33,129 nucleotides of DNA from Kutzneria sp. 744 (GCF_000568255.1 NZ_KK037166.1:4793135-4826263), one strand, 5' to 3'; counted from the first letter of the stretch, positions 16,138-24,174 are shown. The notes: generated by a model from the sequence alone, not told the origin. Made by a program: numbers and translations.

Positions 16138-16479
16138 ATGGATGCCGAGATCCTCGACCCGGTGCTCGTCGAACAGGTGCGGGCGGTGATCGCCCGGATT
16201 CCCGCCGGGCGGGTCGCCACCTACGGCGATGTCGCCGACATCTCCCGGGCGCCGTCCGCCCGGCTGGTCGGTCGGGTGCTGCAGAACGGGCACGACCTGC
16301 CGTGGCAGCGGGTGTTGCGCGCCAACGGAACCTGCGCCCCGCACCTGGCCGACGAGCAGCTCAGCCTGCTCGAAGCCGAGGGCGTCCCGTCCGTTGCGGG
16401 CCGGGTGGACCTGCGGAAGTACCGTTGGGAAGAGGCGGTGCCCGAGCCGCCGGACGAGCCGCAGTTGGGATTGTTCTGA
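16138..16479 (+). CDS. Alkyltransferase-like DNA repair protein (MGMT family, Cys replaced by Trp)
   Basis: This 113-residue protein is the DNA-binding half of the O6-methylguanine methyltransferase family. The helix-turn-helix region is RIPAGRVATYGDVADI and SARLVGRVLQNG. The active-site motif PCHRV is replaced by PWQRV with Trp56, so it cannot accept alkyl groups. It belongs to the alkyltransferase-like (ATL) group. ATL proteins bind O6-alkylguanine lesions, bend the DNA and hand the lesion to nucleotide excision repair. The position matches Rv3204 of M. tuberculosis. It starts three bases after the hydrolase, and its stop overlaps the next start (TGATG region), so it is translationally coupled to PaiB. 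The family is certain; the in vivo role is from related proteins. Confidence 0.85.
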   Translation: MDAEILDPVLVEQVRAVIARIPAGRVATYGDVADISRAPSARLVGRVLQNGHDLPWQRVLRANGTCAPHLADEQLSLLEAEGVPSVAGRVDLRKYRWEEAVPEPPDEPQLGLF

Positions 16480-17084
16480 TGTATGTGCCCCAGCATTTCG
16501 CCGCCACCGAGGACGATGTCCGCTCGTTGCTGGCCAATCCCGGCGCGGGCGAGCTGGTCACCTCGACCGCCGACGGCCTCGTCGCCACCCTGCTGCCGTT
16601 CGTCCACGACCCTTCGCGCCACGCGTTGCTCGGCCACGTCGCCCGCAACAACGACCAGTGGCAGCGGCCCGCCCTCGGCGAGGCCTTGGTCATCGTGCGC
16701 GGTCCCGACGCCCACATCTCCCCCGCCTGGTACGCCAGTAAAGCCGAGCATGGCCGGGTCGTGCCGACCTGGAACTACATCACCGCCCACGTGTACGGCA
16801 CCCTCACCGTGCACGACAGTCCCGAGTGGGTCGAGAATGTCGTGCGGCGGTTGACTTCCGTGCACGAGCCCAAGTGGTCCGTCGACGACGCCCCGCCGGC
16901 CTTCGTCGCCGGGCAGCTACGGGCCATCGTCGGCGTCGAGGTGACGATCTGCCGTGTGGAGGCCAAGCTCAAGCTCAGCCAGAACCGCCCGGCCGCCGAC
17001 ATCGATGGAGTTGTTGCGGGGCTTAGGGAACGCGGCGACGAGGCCATGGCCGAGACAGTCCAGCGACATCGCCCGCCGAACTGA
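16479..17084 (+). CDS. FMN-binding PaiB-type protein
   Basis: This 201-residue protein starts MYVPQHFAATEDD, the signature of PaiB/FMN-binding negative transcriptional regulators. It continues with TSTADGLVATLLPFVHD, GHVARNNDQWQR and VPTWNYITAHVYGTL, matching the split-barrel flavin fold. PaiB of Bacillus subtilis represses sporulation and protease genes, but many homologues are simply FMN- or heme-binding oxidoreductase-like proteins, so a regulator role is not certain. The ATG at 16479 overlaps the preceding stop by one base; a longer upstream frame has no supported start. The stop is followed by 347 bp with repeats but no gene. Cytosolic. Confidence in the family is high. Confidence 0.8.
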   Translation: MYVPQHFAATEDDVRSLLANPGAGELVTSTADGLVATLLPFVHDPSRHALLGHVARNNDQWQRPALGEALVIVRGPDAHISPAWYASKAEHGRVVPTWNYITAHVYGTLTVHDSPEWVENVVRRLTSVHEPKWSVDDAPPAFVAGQLRAIVGVEVTICRVEAKLKLSQNRPAADIDGVVAGLRERGDEAMAETVQRHRPPN

Positions 17085-17138
17085 GCAGGCCCTTTGAGCA
17101 GTGCAACCTGGCAGTCCCGGTGGGCCGGTTTTGAGCCG

Positions 17139-17247
17139 CCCCCGAATCAATCCAAGCAGATCAACATGAGAATGTCGGCCGGGCAAGGGCCGGCGACCTT
17201 CGCCCGAGCAGCCTTCCCAGCTTCATGTGGTTGGATTGAAACGGGGG
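17139..17247. repeat. Long-range inverted repeat after paiB-like gene
   Basis: The arms are 17139-17155 (CCCCCGAATCAATCCAA) and 17231-17247; 15 of 17 bases are complementary. Between them GAGCAGCC (17208) and GGCTGCTC (17246 region) also pair. The 347-bp gene-free stretch 17085-17431 therefore consists of this element and the two hairpins that follow. It may be a small non-autonomous element or a terminator region. Confidence 0.45.
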
Positions 17248-17268
17248 CTGCTCAGAACGGTCTTGTGC

Positions 17269-17418
17269 CACATGCGCTTCTCACTTGGCACCAGAACGCA
17301 AGTGGGAAGCGCATGTGAAGAAAGAGACGCCACCGCTCCGCGCCCACACCACGCGAGAAACGCCACCGTCACATGCGCTTCCCACTTGGCACCAGGACGC
17401 AAACGGGAAGCGCATGTG
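17269..17418. repeat. Duplicated 49-bp hairpin downstream of pirin
   Basis: Two copies, 17269-17317 and 17370-17418, are 101 bp apart in the same orientation. Each has 19-base arms beginning CACATGCGCTTC and ending GAAGCGCATGTG, with loop GCACCAG(A/G)ACG, and each is followed by AAGAAA. Copy 1 has one arm mismatch and copy 2 has two, mostly of a kind that still pair as G-U in RNA. They lie between the convergent paiB-like and pirin genes and probably terminate both. Confidence 0.65.
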
Positions 17419-17431
17419 AAGAAAAGGTCCG

Positions 17432-18421
17432 TCAGAGGGCGGTGTCGGCGTCGCTGCGGTGGGCCAGGTGCTGGGGCTGGACGGTGGCGAGGCGGCCGGC
17501 GCGGAAGTCGTCCATGGCCTGGTGGATCTCCTCTTTGGTGTTCATCACGAACGGCCCGTAGCGGGCCACCGGCTCGCGAAGGGGACGACCGCCGAGGATG
17601 AGGACGTCCATGGCGTTGGCGGCGGAGGAGGGCTGGGAGTCGGCGGCACGAACCGTGAGGGCCTCGCCGTAGCCGAAGTCGGCCAGCTGGCCCTCGTCGA
17701 GGGGGCGGGCCTCGCGGCCGACGGCGCCACGGCCGGACAGGACGTAGACCATGGCGTTGAAGTTGGTGGGCCAGCGCAGGTCGAGCTGGGCCCCGGCGGC
17801 GAGGGTGGCGTGCAGGTAGATGATCGGGGTGTAGGTGTCGCCGGGGCCCTGGTGCCCGTCGAGGTCGCCTGCGATGACACGAACCAGCGCCCCGCCGTCG
17901 GTGGACGCGACCAGGGCGGCATCTCGTGCACCGATGTCCTGGTAGCGGGGTGGGGTCCACTTGGCGGAGCGGGGCAGGTTGACCCAGAGCTGCACGCCGT
18001 GGAACAGCCCGCCCTTGGCGATGAGCTCCTGCGACGGCAGCTCGCTGTGCAGCACGCCGGCGCCGGCAGTCATCCACTGGGTGGCGCCGTCGGTGATGAC
18101 GCCGCCGCCACCGGTGGAGTCCTCGTGCTCGAAGACGCCGTCGATCATGTAGGTGACGGTCTCGAAGCCCCGGTGCGGATGCCACGGCGCGCCCTTGGCC
18201 TCGCCGGGCCCGTACTCGACGGCGCCCATGTGGTCGAGCAGCAGGAACGGGTCGGCCAAGGGCATGTCGGCGCTGGGGAACGGCCGGCGGACCTGGAAGC
18301 CCTCGCCCTCGAGGAACTTGCCGGCGGTGACGACCTTGAGCACGGGCCGCCACTCGATGGCGGCGGCGGGCAGCTCGGGCAGCCGCGGCAGGGTCAGGGT
18401 GTCGGCGGTGACGGCAGGCAT
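17432..18421 (-). CDS. Pirin-family cupin protein
   Basis: This 329-residue bicupin belongs to the pirin family. The N-terminal cupin keeps the metal ligands H81 and H83 (HPHRGFETVTYMIDG) and H125 and E127 (GVLHSELPS). The C-terminal cupin starts about residue 190 (TYTPIIYLHATLAAGAQ). Bacterial pirins bind Fe or other metals; some have quercetinase activity, and others bind partners such as pyruvate dehydrogenase. The ATG at 18421 has AGGAGG seven bases upstream. The gene starts 26 bp after the chelatase stop, so it may be read through from the nirB operon. A nitrogen link is inferred from position only. It ends beside the duplicated hairpins. Confidence 0.85.
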   Translation of the reverse strand: MPAVTADTLTLPRLPELPAAAIEWRPVLKVVTAGKFLEGEGFQVRRPFPSADMPLADPFLLLDHMGAVEYGPGEAKGAPWHPHRGFETVTYMIDGVFEHEDSTGGGGVITDGATQWMTAGAGVLHSELPSQELIAKGGLFHGVQLWVNLPRSAKWTPPRYQDIGARDAALVASTDGGALVRVIAGDLDGHQGPGDTYTPIIYLHATLAAGAQLDLRWPTNFNAMVYVLSGRGAVGREARPLDEGQLADFGYGEALTVRAADSQPSSAANAMDVLILGGRPLREPVARYGPFVMNTKEEIHQAMDDFRAGRLATVQPQHLAHRSDADTAL

Positions 18422-18447
18422 GGTGGGCCTCCTCGACGAGGGTCTGG

Positions 18448-19272
18448 CTACTGTCCCACCAACATGGTTGAGAGGTCAACTATTCCGGCGGCCAGGGCGC
18501 GGCGGACCACCAGCTCGACCAGCCGGGGGTGCGCGCCGATGGGCTCGGACACCAGGTCGGCTCCCATATCGGCCAGGCGCTGGTGGAAGAGACCGGGGGC
18601 AAGCAGCCAAGAGGCGATGGCGACCGGACGGCGAGAGCAGGCATCGGCCGCCGAGAACAGACAGGGGTCGGCCGAGGGCCGGCCAGAGCCAGCCGCATCG
18701 GCCACCGAGGCAGCGGGAAGCAGCGAAGGAGCGGACCAGCCAGGGCCAGGCGAAACCGGAGCGGCACCGGCAGCCGTGACCGCCTCGGACACCGAGGGCT
18801 GGGCCGAGGTGATGAAGCCGACCTCGACGGACGACCGGGTCAGCACCGACAAGCGGCGAGCCGCCCGGTGCACGTCGGCCACGGCGCGGGCGTCGGACGA
18901 ACCGGCGGCGGCGAGCACGACGCCCTGACCGCGCGCCCAGCCACAAGCGACCAGGCGGGAGTACACGGCGTCGAGCACCAGGTCAGAAGGCCCGAGCGCC
19001 GGCGTCACGGTGACCGACGAGCAGCCCGATAAAAGCACCTGCTCCGGCACGTCGACCCGGACGTGATAGCCGGCGGCCAAGAACGCGGGCACGACAACGG
19101 CGGGCCCGGACACCGAGGACAGCACTTCGGTCAGAGAAGGCGACCGGACGTCCACATAGGCGACCTCGACCGGAACGGAAGGCAGCCGCCGGCGCACGGC
19201 GGCGGCGATCTCCGAGATGACGACGGCGCCGGCCGGATCCTGAGTGCCGTGAGCGGCCAGCACCAACGTCAT
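18448..19272 (-). CDS. Sirohydrochlorin chelatase-like (CbiX-type) protein
   Basis: This 274-residue protein has two CbiX-like halves. The first opens MTLVLAAHGTQDP, where the His is the typical metal-chelating residue, then VEVAYVDVRSPSLTEVL and VVVPAFLAAGYHVRVDVPEQ. The second half has VVLAAAGSSDARAVADVH, then VAIASWLLAPGLFHQRL with a second His. Such enzymes insert Fe into sirohydrochlorin to make siroheme, the cofactor of NirB. The ATG shares one base with the nnaR stop (19272), so the two are co-translated. A longer frame upstream is non-coding shadow. Being in the nirBD transcript supports an iron-inserting role in nitrite reduction rather than cobalt in B12, but this is inference. The middle segment (residues 180-215) is poorly conserved. 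Confidence 0.8.
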   Translation of the reverse strand: MTLVLAAHGTQDPAGAVVISEIAAAVRRRLPSVPVEVAYVDVRSPSLTEVLSSVSGPAVVVPAFLAAGYHVRVDVPEQVLLSGCSSVTVTPALGPSDLVLDAVYSRLVACGWARGQGVVLAAAGSSDARAVADVHRAARRLSVLTRSSVEVGFITSAQPSVSEAVTAAGAAPVSPGPGWSAPSLLPAASVADAAGSGRPSADPCLFSAADACSRRPVAIASWLLAPGLFHQRLADMGADLVSEPIGAHPRLVELVVRRALAAGIVDLSTMLVGQ

Positions 19273-20384
19273 CAAGCCTCCAGGGCCAACCGGTAACCAC
19301 GTTTCACCACGGTCTGCACGAGCTTGGGCTGCCCCAGCGCGGTCCGAAGCCGCCCGATGGCGGTCTCCACGGCGTGTTCCTGCACCGGCGTGTTGTCCCG
19401 CTGGAGCACGGTCATGAGCCGCTGCCGCGACACGACATGACCGGGCTGCTCGGCCAGGGCCCGCAGCACGGCCATGGGGGCCGGGGCGATGGGCCGCAGA
19501 TCGCCGTCGACGACCACGGCCTGCCCCCTCATCTGCACGGAGGCGCTCTCGAACTGGATCACCTGCGCCCGCGCGGGCAGCTCGACGGCGATGGTCCGGG
19601 CCAGGGCGCCGATCCGGGCCCGCTCGGGGATCACGCACGGCACGTCGTACGGAGTGAACGGGCCGGCGCAGATGGAGCCGACGCAGGCGACGAGAATGTC
19701 GCTGCGCAGCGCCGAAACGACGGCTTCGCGCCGGCCGGTGGCCTTGGCCCGGGCCAGGGTCGAGGCGACGGCGGGCGCGCTGGTGAAGGCCAGGGCGTCC
19801 ACCTGGCGTCCGACGATGGCGTCCAGCAGCCGGTCCAACGGGTTGGTGTCGGGCGGCGCGGTCCACCGGTAGACGGACACCTCGGTCACGTCGGCGCCGG
19901 CGTCACGCAGGGCGTTGACGAAGTCGGGCAGCGGCTCGCCGTGCAGCTGCACCACCACCCGCTTCCCGGAAACCCCCTGGTCAAGCAGGTAGTCCAGCAG
20001 CTCGGCGTTGCTCTCCGACTCGGGCGCCCACGCCTCGCTCAGCCCGGCGGCCCGCACGGCTCCCCGCACCTTCGGCCCGCGGGCCAGCACCTCGGCCCCT
20101 TCGAGGTGCTTGATCAGGTCCTCGCCGAGGCCCCAGCCGTCGGCGGCCTCGATCCACCCGCGGAAGCCGATCGCCGTGGTGACCACGGCGATGTCCACGG
20201 GCTTGGACATCAGCTGCTCGGTGCTGATCCGCAGCTGGGCGTCGTCCAGCAGCGGCACGATCCGGATGGCCGGGGCGTGCTGGATGGACGCGCCGCGCCG
20301 CACCAGCAGCGCGGCCAGTTCGTCGGCCCGTCTCGCGGCGGTGACGCCCACGGTGTAACCGGCGAGCGGGTCGACGTCAGTCAC
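19272..20384 (-). CDS. nnaR: HemD-like regulator with OmpR-type DNA-binding domain (NnaR)
   Basis: This 370-residue protein joins a uroporphyrinogen-III synthase-like domain to a winged helix. The first ~250 residues have GYTVGVTAARRADELAALLV, VVTTAIGFRGWIEAADGWG and VDALAFTSAPAV, a HemD fold. The C-terminus, from about residue 265, is OmpR-like, with AVLRALAEQPGHVVSRQRLM and AVETAIGRLRTALG, ending VVKRGYRLALEA. This architecture is that of NnaR, which works with GlnR to activate nitrate and nitrite assimilation genes in Streptomyces and mycobacteria. Whether it keeps HemD catalysis is unclear. The GTG at 20384 overlaps the nirD stop (GTGA), so it is co-translated with nirBD. A longer frame from 20414 is unlikely. 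A palindrome in front of nirB (23183-23200) may be its site. Confidence 0.85.
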   Translation of the reverse strand: MTDVDPLAGYTVGVTAARRADELAALLVRRGASIQHAPAIRIVPLLDDAQLRISTEQLMSKPVDIAVVTTAIGFRGWIEAADGWGLGEDLIKHLEGAEVLARGPKVRGAVRAAGLSEAWAPESESNAELLDYLLDQGVSGKRVVVQLHGEPLPDFVNALRDAGADVTEVSVYRWTAPPDTNPLDRLLDAIVGRQVDALAFTSAPAVASTLARAKATGRREAVVSALRSDILVACVGSICAGPFTPYDVPCVIPERARIGALARTIAVELPARAQVIQFESASVQMRGQAVVVDGDLRPIAPAPMAVLRALAEQPGHVVSRQRLMTVLQRDNTPVQEHAVETAIGRLRTALGQPKLVQTVVKRGYRLALEA

Positions 20385-20722
20385 GGTGAGCCCACCCGGA
20401 CGTATCCGTCCCACACCTCGACGGGGTAGCTGGTGACGGCCACCGAGGCGTCGTCGACGCAGCGGCCGGTGGCCAGCTCGAACGCCTGCTTGTAGACGGG
20501 CGAGACGACGACCGGCACGCCGCCGCGGTCGCCGACGATGCCCCGGGAGAGCACGGCGGCGGAGCTGAACGGGTCATGGTTGGACAATACGTGTAGCCCG
20601 TCCTCGGTGCGGAACACCGCGACCTGCTCGCCGTCCGGCAGCAGCGCGGCCACGCCCCGCCCGGGCAGCAGCTGCTCGAAGCGGCACACGGTGGTCCAAG
20701 TGCGTTCCTGTACGGCGGTCAT
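20381..20722 (-). CDS. nirD: Nitrite reductase small subunit NirD
   Basis: This 113-residue NirD subunit of the NADH-dependent assimilatory nitrite reductase has a Rieske-like fold without the Rieske Cys/His cluster ligands, as usual. Landmarks are LSNHDPFSSAAVLSRGIVGD, PVVVSPVYKQAFELATGRC and VTSYPVEVWDGYVRV. It supports the siroheme subunit NirB in reducing nitrite to ammonium in the cytosol. The start ATG (20722) overlaps the nirB stop by four bases (ATGA), and its own stop overlaps nnaR, so all are tightly coupled. Length and motifs are normal. Confidence 0.92.
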   Translation of the reverse strand: MTAVQERTWTTVCRFEQLLPGRGVAALLPDGEQVAVFRTEDGLHVLSNHDPFSSAAVLSRGIVGDRGGVPVVVSPVYKQAFELATGRCVDDASVAVTSYPVEVWDGYVRVGSP

Positions 20723-23160
20723 CGCGCCATCACCTCCGGAATACCCAGCTGAACGGGGACGCGCTGGCCGCGCTCCTCGCGGAAGGAAATCGACGGGTCG
20801 GGCACGCCGGGCGCGTTCACGAACGAGCTGAACCGCGCCAGCTTGACCGGGTCCTCCAACACGCCGCGCCACTCGTCCGCGTAGTCGCGCACGTGGGCGG
20901 CCATGGCCTTCTCCAGCTCGGCGGCGATGCCGAGGCTGTCTTCGACGATCACGTCCCGCAGGTGGTCGAGGCCGCCCTCCATGGCCTCGATCCACGCCGA
21001 GGTGCGCTGCAGCCGGTCCGCGGTGCGGACGTAGAACATCACGAACCGGTCGATGGTCCTGATCAGGGTCTCGGTGTCCACATCGGACACGAGCAGGTCG
21101 GCGTGCCGGGGCGTGAAGCCGCCGTTGCCGCCGACGTAGAGGTTCCAGCCCTGCTCGGTGGCGATCACACCGAAGTCCTTGCTCCTGGCCTCGGCGCATT
21201 CCCTTGCGCAGCCGGACACACCGGCCTTGAGCTTGTGCGGCGAGCGCAGCCCGCGGTAGCGCAACTCCAGCTCGATTGCCAGCCCCACGGAATCCTGCAC
21301 GCCGTAACGGCACCACGTGCTGCCGACGCAGGACTTGACCGTACGCAGGGCCTTTCCGTACGCGTGGCCCGACTCGAAGCCGGCGTCGACCAAGCGCCGC
21401 CAGATCAGCGGCAGCTGGTCCACGGTCGCGCCGAACAGGTCGATGCGCTGGCCGCCGGTGATCTTCGTGTACAGCCCGAAGTCCTGCGCCACCTCGGCGA
21501 TCACCATCAGCTTCTGCGGGGTGATCTCGCCGCCGGGGATGCGCGGCACCACCGAGTAGGTGCCGTTGCGCTGGAGGTTGGCCAGGAAGTGGTCGTTGGT
21601 GTCCTGCAGCGCCGCCTGCTCGCCCTCCAGCACGTGCCCGCTGTTGAGCGAGGCCAGGATGGACGCCACGACCGGCTTGCACAGGTCGCAGCCGCTGCCG
21701 CTGCCGTGCTCGGCCACCAACTGGCTGAAGGTGCGGATGCCGGTGGCGTGGATGATCTCGAACAGCTCGGCCCGGGACTGCGGGAAGTGCTCGCACAGCG
21801 CCTTGGACTGCTCGACGCCGCAGCTGGTGAGCAGCTGCTTGAGCGTCGGCACGCAGGATCCGCAGCCGGTGCCGGCCTTCGTGCACACCTTGAGCGACGG
21901 GACGTCGGCGCATCCGGTGCCGATGGCGGCAACGATGTCCGCCTTGGTGACGGCGTGGCAGGAGCACACCTGGGCGTCGTCGGGCAGCGCGGTGTTGGCG
22001 ACACCGGCCGGGGCGATCAGCGAACCGGGGTCGGCCGGCAGCGGGCGGCCGACATAGGCCCGCAGCGTGGCGTACGAGCTGGCGTCGCCGACCAGGACGC
22101 CGCCGAGCAGCGTGCCGGCGTCGTCGGAGACGACGATCTTCTTGTACGAGCCGGAAACCGGGTCGTTGTGCACGACTTCGAGGGCGCCCGGCGACACCGC
22201 GTGGGCGTCGCCGAAGCTGGCCACGTCGACGCCGAGAAGCTTGAGCTTGGTCGAGGTGTCGGCACCCGGGAACACCTTGGCGCCACCGGAAAGCTGGTCG
22301 GCGACCACGTCGGCCATCGCGTAGCCGGGGGCGACCAGGCCGTACACGCGGCCGTCGATGCAGGCGCACTCGCCGATCGCGTAGATCGACTCGTCCGAGG
22401 TGCGGCAGGCCGCGTCGACGACGATGCCGCCCCGCTCTCCGACCTCCAGCCCGAAGCGACGGGCGAGATCGTCACGAGGCCGCACACCGGCGGAGAAGAC
22501 CACTATGTCGGCCGGAAGCTCGCTGCCGTCCGAGAGCACGACCCGATCCTCGCCGACCGAGGCGACCGACACTCCACAGTGGACATCGAGCCCGAGCCGG
22601 AGAACCTCCCGACGCAGCAGGGCACCGCCGCCCTCGTCAATCTGCAAGGGCATCAGGCGCGGGGCCAGCTCCACGACTTGCGGGCGAACTCCCATGAGCC
22701 GCAAGGCATTCGCGGCTTCCAGCCCGAGCAGGCCGCCGCCGATCACCACGCCGTTCACGCCGCCGTGGGCGCGAATGGCGTCCAGGTCCTCGATCGTGCG
22801 GTAGACGTAGCAGTTGGGCAGGTCGTGGCCGGGAACGGGCGGCACGAACGGATACGAGCCGGTGGCCAGCACCAGTGCGTCGTAGTCCGTGACAAAACCC
22901 TGCTCGGTGACGACCTTCCGGGCCTCGCGGTCGATCTCGACGACCTTGTCGCCGAGGCGGGTCTCCACGTCCACCGGGGCCAGTGACAGCTTCGAGGCGT
23001 CCCAGCCGTCCACGTACGACGACAGCGCCACCCGGTCGTAGGCCGGACGCGGCTCCTCGGCCAGCACGACGATCCGCCAGTCGCCGCCGCGCTCGGTCAG
23101 CGTGCGCACGAGGTGGTGTCCCACCATCCCGTTGCCGATCACGACCAGTGTCCGCGTCAT
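20719..23160 (-). CDS. nirB: Nitrite reductase large subunit NirB
   Basis: This 813-residue NirB reduces nitrite to ammonium with NAD(P)H, six electrons at a time. The N-terminal FAD/NAD domain has VVIGNGMVGHHLV (FAD) and VVIGGGLLGLEAANAL (NAD). A BFD-like [2Fe-2S] segment has C399, C401, C433 and C436. A second Cys pair, C491 and C494 (GCDLCKP), follows. The C-terminal half is the ferredoxin-like and siroheme/4Fe-4S reductase part, with the cluster ligands C611, C617 (CVGSTWC), C651 and C655 (GCAREC). All expected ligands are present. The ATG 23160 has no strong ribosome site. A GlnR-like box (23205-23220) and an 18-bp palindrome (23183-23200) sit in the 96 bp upstream. It heads the nirB-nirD-nnaR-chelatase transcript and would work in the cytosol. 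Confidence 0.95.
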   Translation of the reverse strand: MTRTLVVIGNGMVGHHLVRTLTERGGDWRIVVLAEEPRPAYDRVALSSYVDGWDASKLSLAPVDVETRLGDKVVEIDREARKVVTEQGFVTDYDALVLATGSYPFVPPVPGHDLPNCYVYRTIEDLDAIRAHGGVNGVVIGGGLLGLEAANALRLMGVRPQVVELAPRLMPLQIDEGGGALLRREVLRLGLDVHCGVSVASVGEDRVVLSDGSELPADIVVFSAGVRPRDDLARRFGLEVGERGGIVVDAACRTSDESIYAIGECACIDGRVYGLVAPGYAMADVVADQLSGGAKVFPGADTSTKLKLLGVDVASFGDAHAVSPGALEVVHNDPVSGSYKKIVVSDDAGTLLGGVLVGDASSYATLRAYVGRPLPADPGSLIAPAGVANTALPDDAQVCSCHAVTKADIVAAIGTGCADVPSLKVCTKAGTGCGSCVPTLKQLLTSCGVEQSKALCEHFPQSRAELFEIIHATGIRTFSQLVAEHGSGSGCDLCKPVVASILASLNSGHVLEGEQAALQDTNDHFLANLQRNGTYSVVPRIPGGEITPQKLMVIAEVAQDFGLYTKITGGQRIDLFGATVDQLPLIWRRLVDAGFESGHAYGKALRTVKSCVGSTWCRYGVQDSVGLAIELELRYRGLRSPHKLKAGVSGCARECAEARSKDFGVIATEQGWNLYVGGNGGFTPRHADLLVSDVDTETLIRTIDRFVMFYVRTADRLQRTSAWIEAMEGGLDHLRDVIVEDSLGIAAELEKAMAAHVRDYADEWRGVLEDPVKLARFSSFVNAPGVPDPSISFREERGQRVPVQLGIPEVMAR

Positions 23161-23182
23161 GGGGCAATGCTGTGCAAGATCC

Positions 23183-23200
23183 GTGACCCCGCCGGGTCAC
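23183..23200. promoter_or_regulatory. Palindrome upstream of nirB, possible NnaR operator
   Basis: GTGACCC-CGCC-GGGTCAC is a perfect 7+7 inverted repeat, 23 bp upstream of the nirB start and between it and the GlnR-like box. NnaR, encoded in the same operon, is a plausible ligand. Assignment is by position only. Confidence 0.45.
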
Positions 23201-23204
23201 CTAC

Positions 23205-23220
23205 GTTGCCTGCGAGTTAC
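23205..23220 (-). promoter_or_regulatory. GlnR-like box upstream of nirB
   Basis: On the minus strand the sequence is GTAAC-TCGCAG-GCAAC, close to the GlnR consensus gTnAC-n6-GaAAC, with one mismatch in the second half. GlnR is the actinobacterial global nitrogen regulator and activates nirB in Streptomyces and Amycolatopsis. It is 45 bp before the nirB start. A second box pair is less clear. Confidence 0.55.
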
Positions 23221-23256
23221 GTGGTGCTCCCACCGCAGGTCAGAAACTGGTGCGCG

Positions 23257-24053
23257 TCAGACCAGATCCAGGATCTGGGTGGTCGCCCGCTCCAGGCCCC
23301 GCAGCGACTGCAGCGTCGAGCGCGGGTGCAGGGCGTGCACGGCCAGCCGGAACAGCAGGGCCCGGACCAGCGCCTGCGGCCATTCCGCGAGGTGCGCCCA
23401 GCGCTTGAGGATGCCCTGGTCGGCGCCGCCCCAGGCCAGCGCGTCGACCACGATCACCGCCGCCGCCCACTCCGGCGGCCGCCAGAACGGGGAGAAGTCG
23501 ATCAGCGCCGGCGCCGCCTTGCCGTCGAACAGCACGTTGCCGAACAGGTCGCCGTGCACCACCTGGGACTTCAGCCCGATCGGCACCCGGGAGGCGGTCA
23601 CCAGCTCGAACAGCCGGCCGCCCTTGTCGCGGTCCAGCTCCACCAGCTCCTCGCCCCACGCGGCGCGGTCGGCGGTGGCGAAGACGTCCTTGCGGGCGTC
23701 CAGAAAACGGGGCCGCGGCAGCATGTCCGTCGCGCCGTGCAGGCGCACCGACACCGCGACGACCTCGTCGTGCTTGGGCTCGGCCCGGCCGGACAGGTAC
23801 CGGGTGGCGGACCAGCCGCCGACGACCCACCGGCCGTCCGACGAGCGACCGGGCGGCCCAGCCGGAGGTTGTCCACGGTCAGCCCGTCCAGCGTCTGCGC
23901 CACCCAGGCCGCCTCCGCCGGGTTGGGCGCCGGGCGGATCGCCGCGTCACCGCAGCGCCACACCGGCCCGCCGTCGATCAGTTCCGGCTCGCTGCCCCGA
24001 GCGCCGAACGCCGCGCACACGTGTGGCGGGGGAGGCTGCGGGGAGGTCGTCAC
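23257..24053 (-). pseudogene. TIGR02569-family protein (kinase-like), frameshifted as sequenced
   Basis: This is the actinobacterial TIGR02569 family, whose members sit beside moeZ (Rv3205c in M. tuberculosis). The fold resembles aminoglycoside phosphotransferases. The N-terminal part, HVCAAFGARGSEPELIDGGP and WRCGDAAIRPAPNPAEAAWV, is read from the GTG at 24053. The rest, from SSDGRWVVGGWSATRYLSG, through the catalytic-loop-like VVHGDLFGNVLFD and the LIDFSPFWRPPEWAAAV metal-binding segment, is read in another frame. Restoring one missing C near 23850 (LGRPVRSSDGRW) joins them. Reassembled, the protein would be about 265 residues, normal for the family. No reaction is established. Because the motifs on both sides are intact, an error or very recent lesion is likelier than old decay. 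Confidence 0.75.
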
Positions 24054-24118
24054 GAAGCGCGACGCTACCTTGTACAGCGGCCGTTTTGGGGGACCGCCAC
24101 AGGTGTCTTTGATGCTGT

Positions 24119-24161
24119 GAAGGGACCTTTCCTGACGTTGAACGTCAGGAAAGGTCCCTTC
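24119..24161. terminator. Perfect 21-bp-arm palindrome, terminator of moeZ
   Basis: Arms 24119-24139 and 24141-24161 are perfect complements with one base at the centre (inner parts CCTGACGTT and AACGTCAGG). It lies 14 bp past the moeZ stop, upstream of the TIGR02569 gene. The ends AAGGGACCTTT are purine-rich. It could be a terminator or a member of a dispersed palindrome family. Confidence 0.65.
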
Positions 24162-24174
24162 CACATGACTACTG

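Noticed and set aside
17139-17247. Insertion sequence remnant
   Set aside because: The inverted arms are short, no transposase fragment is present, and no target duplication could be identified.
20893-22986. A 697-codon open frame on the plus strand opposite nirB
   Set aside because: It is an antisense shadow of a GC-rich gene: it has no family motifs, is Arg/Val/Gly/His-rich, and nirB shows every expected ligand on the other strand.
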